A DNA stretch of 64,000 bases from Vanilla planifolia (taxonomy: Eukaryota; Streptophyta; Magnoliopsida; Asparagales; Orchidaceae). Numbering within the stretch: the first letter of the stretch is position 1; each line of letters starts with the position of its first letter. The notes beneath the pieces were generated by a model. It was not told the origin of the DNA and searched no databases. It saw only the letters and a program-made list of their open reading frames with translations. Made by a program: the position numbers and the translations under genes. The DNA is taken from contig JAIUJO010000164.1 of the NCBI GenBank assembly GCA_023846275.1, forward strand, positions 124,001 through 188,000, given 5' to 3'. Positions 26,201 to 37,443 of the stretch are shown piece by piece.

Positions 26201-29200
26201 TGTTTATGTACATGTGTGTGTGTGTGTGCATGCTGGCGCATCTATGTGTGTATTAGTGAATGTGTGTGTATGCATGTTTGTATGTTTGTATGAGGTTGCA
26301 TGTGTATGTGTGCATGTGTATGTGTGCATGTGTCTATGTGTGTGTGTGTACATGTATGTGTGCATGTTTGTATGTGCATATTTTTGTATATGCATGTGCC
26401 TGTGTGTGCTAATGTGTGTTTGTAGATATTTATGCATATATGTGTGCTTTTTTGTGTTTGTGTCCATATATGTGTGTTTTTTGTTTATGTGTGCATGCTA
26501 ATGTGTATATGTATGTTTGTGTGGGTGTGCACATGTAGGAGTTTGTGTGCTTGTGAGTGTGTGTGTGTATGCATTTGTGCAAGTGTGCTTGTGTGTGTGC
26601 ATGCACATGTCTTTGTGTGCATGCCGATGTGTGTGTGTGCATATCTACTTGTGTGAGTTGTAGGTGCATGTGTGTGTGCTTTAACATGTGTTAATGTGCG
26701 TGTGCATTTGTTAGTATTTATCACCATATCTAAATGTGTAAATGATTATGCATGCATGTGTGTGAGTTTACAAGTTCATGCATTTGTTTGTGTTGGCATG
26801 CATATGTGTGCATGTTTGTGCACATGTGTGCTCTTTTGCATGCATCTATGTGTGTATGCAAGCTGTTTTTTGTGAGTATGCATATGAGTGTGTGTGTACA
26901 TGTTCTTGTGCATGTGTATGTGTCTTTGTACATCTGAGTGTGCACGTGTGTGTGTGTGTGTATAGATGAGTGTGCTTATTTGATTATGCATGCATGTGTA
27001 CGTGCCTACGCATGTGTGTATGCATTTATGTATACACATGTGGGTGCACATATGTGTACCTCTGTGTATATGTGTGTATGTTCTTATCCATGTGTCTGTC
27101 CATATATGTGTGAGTATGGTTTAGTGTGTGCATGTGTGTTCGTGGGTACACACAAGTGTATAAGTGTGTGTGTGCATGCATGTTTATGTGCATGTGTTGT
27201 GTTATGTTTGAGTATATGAGTGTAGATGTGTGTTGCTGTGCTTGTGGGTGTATATGTGTATGTATGTGTGCTTCTGTGTATGGGTGCATGTGTGTGTGCT
27301 TGTTGGCATGCGATAATGTGCATGCATGTCTATGTGTATACACATGTGCATGTGTGCATGTGTGTATGAGCATGTGTACATATGTTCATGTGTACATGTG
27401 TGCCCATGTAAATGGATGAATATCTGCATACAGGTGTGTGTTTATACATTAGTACATGTCTATGTGTGCAAACATTTATGTTTTTGTATGTCCCGTGTGT
27501 GTGTACATGTGTGTAGTTGGTTGTGTATGTGTATGACTGTAGCCATATGTATGTGTGTGTGTTCATGTGTGTTTGTGTATATCTTTGCACATGCATTCTT
27601 GTGTGTGTTTGTTTCTATGTGTTTGTGTGTTTTTTTGCATATGCTTCTATGTACCTCTATATGTTTGTGTTTGCATGCAAGTTCATATGTGAGTGCATGT
27701 GAATGTGTGCATGTGCATATGTATGTAACTTAAGTATTCTCATGTGCATGTTTGTGAATGTGTGTTTATGTGTGTGTAAGGTGGGGGTGTTTGCATGTGT
27801 GTGTATTCTTGCATACTTGTGTGTGTGTACCTACACATGTGTGCTTGTGTGTGTGTGAGTGTGTGCATGTGTGTGGTTAAGCACATATGTCTACATGTGT
27901 GCATATGTGCATGTATGCATGTGTATGTATGTGCGTGTGTGGGTATGTGGTTGTGTGTATATGTGTGTGCATGAGTGTATGTGTGCATGCATGTGTGAGT
28001 GTGTTTACACATCTATGTGTGCTAGTCAATGTGTGTGTGTGTATGTGTGCATGTTTTGTGTGCACATACAATTATGTATGTGGGTGTGTGTGTGTGCATG
28101 TGAGTGCATGTGTGAATGCATGGGTGTGTGTGTGCATCTATTTGTGTGCTTGTGCATGTGTTTATATGCATACACATGTGTGTGAATATGTGTGTGTGCA
28201 TGAGCACATGTGTGTTTGTGTTTATGCATGCATGCATGTGTTAGTTTGTGTGCATTTGTGTGGTTGTTTCTATGTGTGCATGTATGTGTGTGCATGTGGG
28301 GATGTGTTTGTGTGCTTGTGTGTATGCTTGTGTGTATGTATTTGGGTGCATGTGTGTGAGTGAGCCTGCATGGGAATGTTTGTGTGTGTTAATGAGTATG
28401 CATGAGAATATGTGTGAGTTTGTGCATGCGTGTGAGTGCATGCAAGTGTGTGTGCAAGTTCATGTGTATCTATCTAGCTATGTGCACGACTCTGTGTACA
28501 TGTGTGTGCGTGTGTATGTGCATGTGTCTATGTGTGTATAAAGGCATGTGTTTGTGCTTGTGTTTATATACATGTGCATGTGTGTACATATACATATGTT
28601 TAAATTTTTGTGTGCGCATGAATGTTTGTATTTGTGTTTATAGATGTCTTCTTGTGTGTCAGTGAGTGTATTTGTTGGTAATTTTGAGTGTGTATGCATG
28701 TGCATGTGCATATTTATGCTTGTGTGTGTCTGTAGGTGGGTCAGTGTGTGTGTGCACACATGTGTGCTTGTGTGTTCATAGGTGGGGGCATTTTAGCTGT
28801 GCATGCATTTTTGTGTGTGCATGTATGTGTCTATGTGGGTGTAAGTGTGTGTGTGTGTGTGTATAGGTGGGCGAGTGTTCGTATGTGTGTATGCATGTTT
28901 ATATGTGCATGCATGTGTGTCTATGTGCGAGTATGTGTGTGGTTAATTGCATGCACATGCAGGGTTGTGCTCGTGTAAGGGTGTATGAGAAAATGTGCAT
29001 TTTTGTGTGTGTGTGCATGCATGTTTTTATTTATGCATGTGTGTGTAGGTGTGCTTATGTGTGTGTGTGCATGTTTACTTATGTTTATGGGCAAAATCTA
29101 TGTGCATGTGTAAGTTTGTTTGTAGTTCTTTATGCATATGTGCATGGGTGTGTAATGTGGGTGTGCAGAAGCATATTTGTGTGGGTGTTTCTGTGCCTAT

Positions 29201-32200
29201 TTATGCATGTGTGTGTACGGGTGCTTACATGTGTGCATGTTTATTCCTACATTTGTGTGTGTTTGTGTGTATGTCTATGCATGTATGTCTATGTGTGTGG
29301 GTGCTAATGTGTTTATGCATGTGTGCTTGCATGTGTGTGAGTGTATGTGTGTTTGTGTGCATGTGTATTTGTATGCATGTGTGTGTGCATGTGTGTGTAC
29401 GGATGCCAATGTACATGTGTATGCGCATGCACATTTGTGTGAGTGCACATCTGTGTGTACTTGTGTGTGTGAGTGTGTGGGCATGCATCCTTGCATGTGT
29501 GAATGCATGTGTGCATATGTGCATGTGCATGCATTTGTGTGCCTGTGTGTGTTTGCATGTGTGATCATTTATGCATGTGTAAGCTCATGTGTGTGGAAAT
29601 GTATGCTTATGTGTTTGGATATGTGTGTGTATGTTTTACCATGCATTATTTTGTGCATGTGAATGTTTGTGTGTGTGCACGTGCACATGTGTGCATGTTT
29701 TAGTCTACAAATGTGCATTTGTGTGCATGTGTATGTGTATGTCTATGTGCATGTGTGACGATATGTGTAAGGAGCATATATGTGTTTGAATGTGTTCATA
29801 CGTGCATGTTTTCATGCATGTGTACATATGTGTGCACACGTGTGTGTATGTGTGTGTGAGTGTGTATGTATTTATGCATTTGTATTTTCTTGTATGATTG
29901 TGTACATGCATGTGTGCACATGTATCTACATGTGTATGTTCTTGTGCACATATGTGTGTGTGGGTGTATGTGTTTGTGTGCTTTTGCACCTGTGTGAGCA
30001 CATATGTGTGTGTTTAGGCATGTACTTGAGCATGAGTGTGCATGTGAGCACGTGTGTACTTGTGCAATTTTGTGTGTGAATGCATTCTTGTGTGTGTGTG
30101 TGTGAGTGCATGCATGTGCATACATGTGTTTGTGTCCTTGTGCACATGTGTGTGTGTGCAGACACGTGTGTGTGAATGTGTTATGTATGCAATGTGATCA
30201 TCTCTTAGCATCTATGCCTGTATGCATCCTCGAGTGTGTATGTGTTTGTGTATGTGTGCATATGCATGTGTGTGTGTGTGTCTGTGCATGTGTAGTTGTA
30301 GGTGTGTGGGTTCAAGTGAGCCTACATGTTCTATGTGTGGGCATGTGTTTGTGTACTTGTGCATGTAAAAAGGTTTTCTCATGTACATGTCATTGTAGAC
30401 CCGTGTGCCTGTGGGTGTGTGTTCGTGTGTATGTGTGTGAGGGTGTGTGTAGGATTATGTTTGTGCTTGTGAGTGCATGTGTCGTCATGTGTGTGAATGT
30501 GCACGTGTTTGTGTGTGTCTTTATGTGTGCTTGTGCATGTTGGTGCATGTGTGGAAGCATTTATATGTGTGTGTGCATCCGTGTGTATGCATGTGAGTAT
30601 GTGTATGTGCATTTGTGTGTGTGTGTGTGTGCATGTGTGAATGCATGAGCATGTGTGTGTGTGTGTGCATGTTTGTGTGAGTGTTTGTGTGCTTATTTAT
30701 GTGTTCTTTTATATTTGTAATGTGCACCCCTTTGTGCATGCATGTGTTTGTGTATACATGTGCATGTGTGTGCAGATTAGTGTGTATGTATTTAAATATG
30801 TGCATGTACATGTGTATGAATGTGCATGCCCCCATGTGTGTGTGTAGGCATGCATGTGTTCATGTGACATCGCATGTGAGTGTCCATTCCTATGTGTGTG
30901 CATGCATGATTGTTCATTTTATTGCATGTGAGTGCATGCGGATGTGTTTGTGCTTAGATGTGCAAGTGTGTGTGTATGCGAGTGCGTCTATGTGTTTGTG
31001 CTAATGTTTATGCATGAATATGTGCATGCATGTATGCATGTGTGTGTGATTGTGTGTGCATGCACATGTGCACTTATGCATGTCCTTGTGTGAGTGAGTA
31101 GGTGCATGCATGTGTGCATGTATGTTTGCACTCCTATGCATGTCTCTAAGCAAGCATGTGCATGCACATGTATGTGTACTAGTGCATGTGTTTGTTTGTG
31201 TGCATGCATCGTTTTGCATCTGTGTGTGCCTCTAAGCAAGTGTGTGCGCTTGTGTGTTAATGTGCATTTATAGTTGTGTATGCACAAGTGTTAATGTTTT
31301 GTGCATGCATGTGTGTGCATGTCGATATGCATGTGTTTGCACTCATGTGTGTGTGTATGTGTATTTATTTGTGCACTTGTGTGAGTTCTTACATGCATGT
31401 GTGCGTATGCATTTAAATTTGTGCATTTGTGTTTGTGTGTAGCTTTGTGTTTGCATGTTTGTATTGGTCTATGTGTGTGTGTGTCTACATGCATGTGCAT
31501 GTGTGTAGATGTGTGTGTGATTGTGTGTGTGCGTGTGTGGGTGTAGGAGTGTAAGTACGCATGTATATGGGTATGTATGTGTGTGTGTGTGTGTGTGTGG
31601 ATGTGTGTATGTGTGTGGGTGTATGTGTGTGTGTATGTAAGTGTGCACATGGGCATATTTATGGGTGCATATGCATGTGTATGATTATGAGAATTTGCAT
31701 GAATTTCTGTGTGTGTGAGAGAGTTCATTTGCTTTTGCATGTGTGTGCCTGTGTTTGCGTGTGTGCATTCTCTTGTATATGTGCATGTTTGTGTGTGTTT
31801 ACTAATGTGCACACATGTGTGTCAATGCATTCGTGTGTGTGAGTACTTATTTGTATACATGTGTCTACATGCATTTACATCTATGTGTTGACATTATTTT
31901 GTTCATGTGTGTGCACGTGCATGTGACTCTATATATGTGTGTAGATGCATGTGCATGATATTGTATGCAAGTGAGTGCATGTGTGCGTGTGTGTCTATGA
32001 AGGAATGTGTGCATGCATGTGCACGTGTATGCATGCACATGTGTGGGTGTATGTATGTTTGCATGTATGTGTATATATGCACACAGACATACACACATGT
32101 TCTTTTGTGTCCATATGTGCAAGTGTGCATGTGCAAGTTTGCATCCATGCATCTATGTGAGTGTGTGAGGGTTTAGTTATGCATATGTTTGTGTAAGCAT

Positions 32201-34406
32201 GTGTGCCTGCATGTGTTTTCGTGGTTCTGTGCGCATGTGCCTACGTTTGCATGTGTGTGTGTTCATATTTGTGTACCTATAACTATGTGAGATGTGTATG
32301 CATGTGCAAGTATATGTGGGTGTCTGTGAGCATGCATGTGTGCATGCATGAGCTTGCTTGTGTGCATGTGTGTGGGCACACAAGTGTGTTTTCTTGCTTG
32401 TGTGTGTTTTTGTATGTATGTGTTTGCGTGGGTGTGCTATGTCTGCATGTGTCTATGTACATGTCTTTTCATGTATGTGTGTGTGTGTAGGCATGCTTTT
32501 GTATCTACATGTGCTTATGTGTGAGCATGTGAAAGCAAGCATGAGTTTGTATATGTGTGCATGCATATATTTTTGTGTTTGTACGACTATGTGCATGTAT
32601 GTGTGCATGTGCTTGTTGATGCTTGTGTGTATGTCTATGCATGTACCTATGCATGTGCATGTGTGATTTTTTGTATGTGTTCACATGTGTGTGTGCTTAT
32701 TTGTGAGTGTGTGTGCATGTTTTTGTGTGTGCGTGGGGGGTGTTTATAGGTGTTTATTTGCATGGGTGTGTGTATGTGAGTGAGCTTGTGTATGCATGAA
32801 TGTGTGCATGTATGTGTGGGTGTGTGTGCATGTCTGTGTGTGTGTCTATGTGTGTGCATACATATGTGTCCATGTTTGTGTGCATGCATGTGTGTGGGTG
32901 TGTGTGGCTTGATAATCTGTATGTGTGTGTTTGTGTACTTGAGGATGAGAGTGTGTGTGGCTATTTTTATTTGTTTGTGGGCGTGTGTGTGTGTTTGTGT
33001 ACCTGTATATGTGTGGGTGTGTGTGTGCTTGGGTTTGTGAATGTATGTAGATTTGTGGGTATGTACATGCATGTGTGTGTGTGTACATTTGTGTGCAAGC
33101 ATGTGTCCATGCACATATTTGTGCATGTGTGTGTGCATGCTTATGTGTGTTGGTCTATGTGTATGTCTATTCACATGTGTGTAAGTGTGCCTTATAGCAT
33201 CTATATGTGCTTGTTTATGTGCATGTGTCAATACAAGTGTATGTGTGTGTACATGCTTGTGTATGTATGTGTATTTAGGTGTGCTTGTGTGAGTGGGGAG
33301 CTTGTGTGCATTGCTGTTGGAGTATGTGTAGGTGCATGTATATGTGTGTTTGTGCATGTGTGTGGGCATGTGTGTATGTATGTAGGTGTGTATGTGTGTG
33401 TGTGCATTTTTGTGGGAGTGTGGTTATCGATTTTGTTTGTTTGTGTATGTGTATGATAGAATGTGCATGTTTATGTGTATGTGTGTGCGTATATGCATGT
33501 GTGCATGTGTGTATTTGTGTGAACTGTGTTTGGGTTCTTGTGTTTGTGTGCATGTGTGGATGCATGGATGCGTTCATGCACAAGTGTGTGTGCATGCATA
33601 TCTATGTGTGTATTTTGGCATCTGTACGTGCATGCGTGTGCATGCATGTGCACATGTGCATATGTGTGTGCATTTTTGTGTGCTAGTGTGTGTATATGTG
33701 AATGTGTGTGTATGTGTGTGTGTGCATGCTTATGTATTTGTATGTGTGTTTAGGCATGAGAATGTGTATAAGAGTGCATGTGCATGTATGCATGGAAGTT
33801 TGTATGTGCACATGTGTTTGTGTGTGCTTATATTTGTGTGTATGCAAGTACATGTACCTGTGCAGGTGCATGTGTTTGTGTGCATGTGAATATGCATGTG
33901 TGGGTCTAATCGTGAGTGCGTGTGTGTGAGTGTGCATGTGTGCACGTGCGGGTGTGTGTATGCTTGCATGTGTTTGCATATGTGCATGTGTTATTTTGTG
34001 TGTTTGTGCATCAGTGTGTGTGTATATGTGAGTGTATGCATGCGTGTTTGTGTGTGGGTGCTTGTTTGTGCATTCATTTTTAGGTGTGTATATGCATCTA
34101 CATTTGTGTGTGCATTCTTGTGTAAGTGTGTTTGTGTGTGTGTTTGTGGGTTTGTGTGTGTGTAGATGCACACATTTATGTATGCATGCACATGTGTGCA
34201 AAGGTTTGTGTGTTGGTGTGTGTGTGTGTGTTTTTGCACATGTACAAATGTGTGTATGGGTTAGTGTGTGTCGGTTATGTGTGTATACTCACATACTTGT
34301 GCATATGTGGGTTTGTTTGTGTGTGTGTGTATATATATATGCATATGTGTGTGTTTATGTATGCCTATGTACATGTGTGTATGTGTATGCATGCTTGTGT
34401 ACATGT

Positions 34407-34411
34407 GTGTT
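34407..34411 (+). other. Target-site duplication (GTGTT), left
   Basis: GTGTT directly precedes the TGTTA terminus of the solo LTR and is repeated directly after its TAACA terminus at 37439-37443. Confidence 0.9.
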
Positions 34412-35272
34412 TGTTACACATCATTTTTTTCCTAGGCTGATTTTTGGCATATTTTTTTTTTTGCATATAGACAGCTTAGATCGTCCCATACCAACCTGAG
34501 TAGCCTACGAAAAACATAGGATATAACACATCATTACACACCTACTTTCCTTAACAATGTGGATCCAATCTCCCGGGTACACCGTCAAATCAGGTTCATG
34601 ACTCCTGAATTAACAGATGGACTCGCGCAATGTTACTCCTACTAGACCCCATACTCCTAACCCATACCGGTAGGAGAACCGATCTAATAGAAGTCTGAAT
34701 CCCCACGGTTAAGTTCCATAGTCATGTAATGACCTCACCATCAAAAATAAAATACATAACATCCTCAGATAAAATATGGCACTCCACACACTATACCACC
34801 AAGACAATAAAGTAAAACACTGAATGGAAACTACATCACAAGAATAAGATCCAAGTCCAACAAATACAATATCATCCAACTAGATACATAAGTCAGAATT
34901 ACCCTCACATATTACATGACATAAGAATAACAGTCTCCCTGAATACATGCAATAGTATCAATCACACTAACCAAAATGTCTCAGAAAATCACAGATCAGA
35001 TATCCTCCACTAGCCTGCTGACCACGATCCCACCTAATCTGGGTGGCGTCAAGGCTGTCGAGCCGCTGGAAAAATATAGATAATAAAGGAGTGAGCTACG
35101 CCCAGTAGGAAAGACAGCTAGTAAAAACTCACATGCAAGAGAAGGATAATAGCAAGAGTATAGGAATACAGCATAACAATGTAGGGTAGAAAGGCACTCT
35201 CAGTCCCAGACTCTGACCAACCACAGTCACCCCCAGTCACAACAGAGTAGCTCTCCTCTGTGCTCCCAGGCA

Positions 35273-35360
35273 GCATGCCAGTGGGACACGCCCATCTCTG
35301 CACACGCATGGCACCTAGGCAAGGCATGCCAGCGGGACACGCCCATCTCTGCGCACGCAT
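35273..35360. repeat. 51 bp tandem repeat inside the solo LTR
   Basis: The core GGGACACGCCCATCTCTGC occurs twice with a 51 bp period, each time followed by CACGCAT or a close variant. Such short duplications are common in LTR U3 regions. Confidence 0.85.
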
Positions 35361-37185
35361 CACAACGCCTAGCACCCGACACCGCAGCGTCTCTCGTCAA
35401 TCAATCTTCTGGAGACTATAGACAGAACCAGTCACATAGATCTCTAGCCAACATGAGACACCCCTACCACCCTCAGGCACACAGGCCTACACACTTGGCT
35501 AGCCACGGCGAGTCACCCCTGCCACTGCCACTCTCAGGCGCGCAGGCCTACACTCATGGACCAGAAGAGATCGACTCAGCCACCGTCCCAAGAAGTCCTC
35601 TCCCAACAATTTCCATAGAAGCCACGCCCCTACAGTCATTGCCAAGCTCTAACTCCAAGATTCGACAACATGTGTCCAGATACAACAAGGCGCATACCAG
35701 TCCACATGTATACTGTGAAAGTTAAGTCTGTACCGCACAGTTACCTACCACAACTACCCTAAAACATCATATAGGGCCTATAGTAGTCCGGTCCAATATG
35801 CCAATCCATGAAATATGCCAACACTGAGTAAACTGACTCAATCCATGTCATTGTCATCCAAGCAACACAAACTGTACCAAAATTCTGACTATTCTGGTAA
35901 CACCCAAGTGTCACACTTCCTTCCAACTGATCCAGCTGCACTAAATTTATGGGTAATTTCCAACAGTCAATTTCAACTTGGCTACGTGATTTTTAAAAAT
36001 CACCTCTTCCTCACTTTAGGAAGTTTTAATTTCCAAAATCAATTTCTGTCCTTTATCCATTTTCCGAAATTCGGAATAAATTTCCGAATTTAAAATTTAA
36101 ATTCCACATATATCTTTTTTCCGAAAATTCGGATTTAATTTCCGAATTAAATTTTCCTCCGCGCCGTTCGTCCGCACCGAATCTCGCTGAACCGGTTTTC
36201 GCTGCCGGTTCGGAAACCTCGCGCTGAACCGCGACACCGCCGAACCAAATTCTTTAATAATCCGTTAATCGGTCGATGCTTAAATAAATATAATTACTAA
36301 TAAATATTATATAAATACCATTAATTCCTTAAATAAATTCGTAATTAATCTAAACCCTTCTCCTTCCTCGGTCCGACGCCCGCCAACCCTAACTGAAGCA
36401 ATCGCCGACCAATCCAATTCCTTCCGTCAATTTCCGGCGAACGCGAACAAGGAGAAACAAAATTCGATGTTCGTACTATCCTAATGTTTCAATAATGCCA
36501 CTAATTTAAAATTTCTGCCGAAGGAGTTTGCCCGTAGGCCATTGCCGTAAGATTAATCCAACAATCAATTAACTAATTCAATGGCAAACTGATAATACAA
36601 TCCCTAACATGTTCCTAAGCATTAACTAAATTTTCCGGCGAAATGGAAATTTTCCAGAAATCCAAAAATTGTAAAAGACGCAGATTAGCATTCAACTAAG
36701 TCCGATTTTTCATCCACATGCTTGTGTTCATTAAGCAAAATATTCCATGCTTTTAATTTCTACTAATTAACTAATTTAAAACTGAATTTCCTACCTTTGC
36801 TCGTCGCCGGCGACGGTGAAGCCCGCACGCGATCAACCGCAGCTCCTCGCCGAACGAAACCGGTACCAAAATGTTCGCCTCTGTCCCGCGAATCTCCGGT
36901 TATCAAAAGCCCCTTGAAAGGCTGCCGGAAATTATCGCCGTTCGCCGCGAACACCTCGCCTCTCGCCGCCGTTCGAAACCCTAAAGTCCGAAACAGTTCA
37001 GGTTAAATACCCAGCTTAAACCGGTAATAACCTGTTAAGACCCATTAAGCCCCGGTTGACCTTCTAAAACGCCGCTTAACACCCGATCAGCCGGTTAATC
37101 TCCACCGCTGATCTCGTCCGTCCGATCCGCTTATCCGCGGCTTATCCATACGCACGCGCAAACGCACCTCGGCGAACCGCCCGCT

Positions 37186-37225
37186 TTCGCTGAACCGCTC
37201 CGCCTTCGCTGAACCGCTCCGGTCC
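37186..37225. repeat. About 20 bp tandem duplication inside the solo LTR
   Basis: TTCGCTGAACCGCTCCG occurs twice in succession in a GC-rich part of the LTR. The same TCGCTGAACCG word also appears near 36184, so it is a dispersed sub-repeat of this LTR. Confidence 0.7.
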
Positions 37226-37261
37226 GGTTCACGCGCGGTAAAAGGAAAAATCCAAATTCCG

Positions 37262-37283
37262 TTTTTTTTTTTTTTTTTTTTTT
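37262..37283 (+). repeat. T22 homopolymer inside the solo LTR
   Basis: A run of 22 T (A on the minus, presumed sense, strand) lies about 155 bp from the inferred 5' end of the LTR. Confidence 0.9.
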
Positions 37284-37438
37284 AAAATCTCGGTGCTCCG
37301 AAAAATTCCCAGAAAATTTCAGAAATTCCAATAGCCTCCAATTGAGCTCCTGGCTCATCCTACTGTCGATCTGAAATCATCCAAGCCACAATTCGAATTA
37401 TTGAAGATTAAACCTATAATATTTTACCGGGTATAACA

Positions 37439-37443
37439 GTGTT
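37439..37443 (+). other. Target-site duplication (GTGTT), right
   Basis: Repeats the five bases at 34407-34411 and abuts the TAACA terminus of the solo LTR. Confidence 0.9.

Larger units (their letters stand above)
2691..34411 (+). repeat. Degenerate poly(TG) array, main block
   Basis: About 31.7 kb of nearly continuous pyrimidine-purine alternation on the + strand, built of TG with frequent CA and TA steps and recurrent GCATG and GTGTATG words. CG is rare. Most departures from TG are transitions, which keep the alternation; the commonest exceptions are TTTG and CTATG. No gene or transposon is visible inside it. Short non-alternating words such as those near 11620-11640, 16580-16620 and 16890-16915 are too brief to classify. 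The right edge is the target-site duplication of a solo LTR. Confidence 0.93.
34412..37438 (-). mobile_element. Solo LTR, about 3.03 kb, Tekay/Del-like
   Basis: This non-array insertion begins TGTTACAC and ends GGGTATAACA, giving perfect TGTTA/TAACA inverted termini, and a 5 bp target duplication flanks it. It has no gag, pol or second LTR, so it is best read as a solo LTR left by recombination between two LTRs. The minus orientation is inferred: read that way it starts TGTTATACCCGGTAAAATAT, which resembles the 5' ends of long chromovirus LTRs of the Tekay/Del group as I know them. Its 3 kb length fits that group. Short open frames inside (for example 35453-35725 and 36797-37006) show no recognisable domain. 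Clade assignment is tentative. Confidence 0.85.

Noticed and set aside
1..34411. CRISPR-like or telomere-like array
   Set aside because: There are no regular spacers of constant length, and no TTTAGGG or related telomere units; the repeats are degenerate dinucleotides.
35453..37358. Short open frames inside the solo LTR (35453-35725, 36797-37006, 37131-37358)
   Set aside because: They are within an LTR, lack domains and have the length expected by chance in GC-rich sequence.
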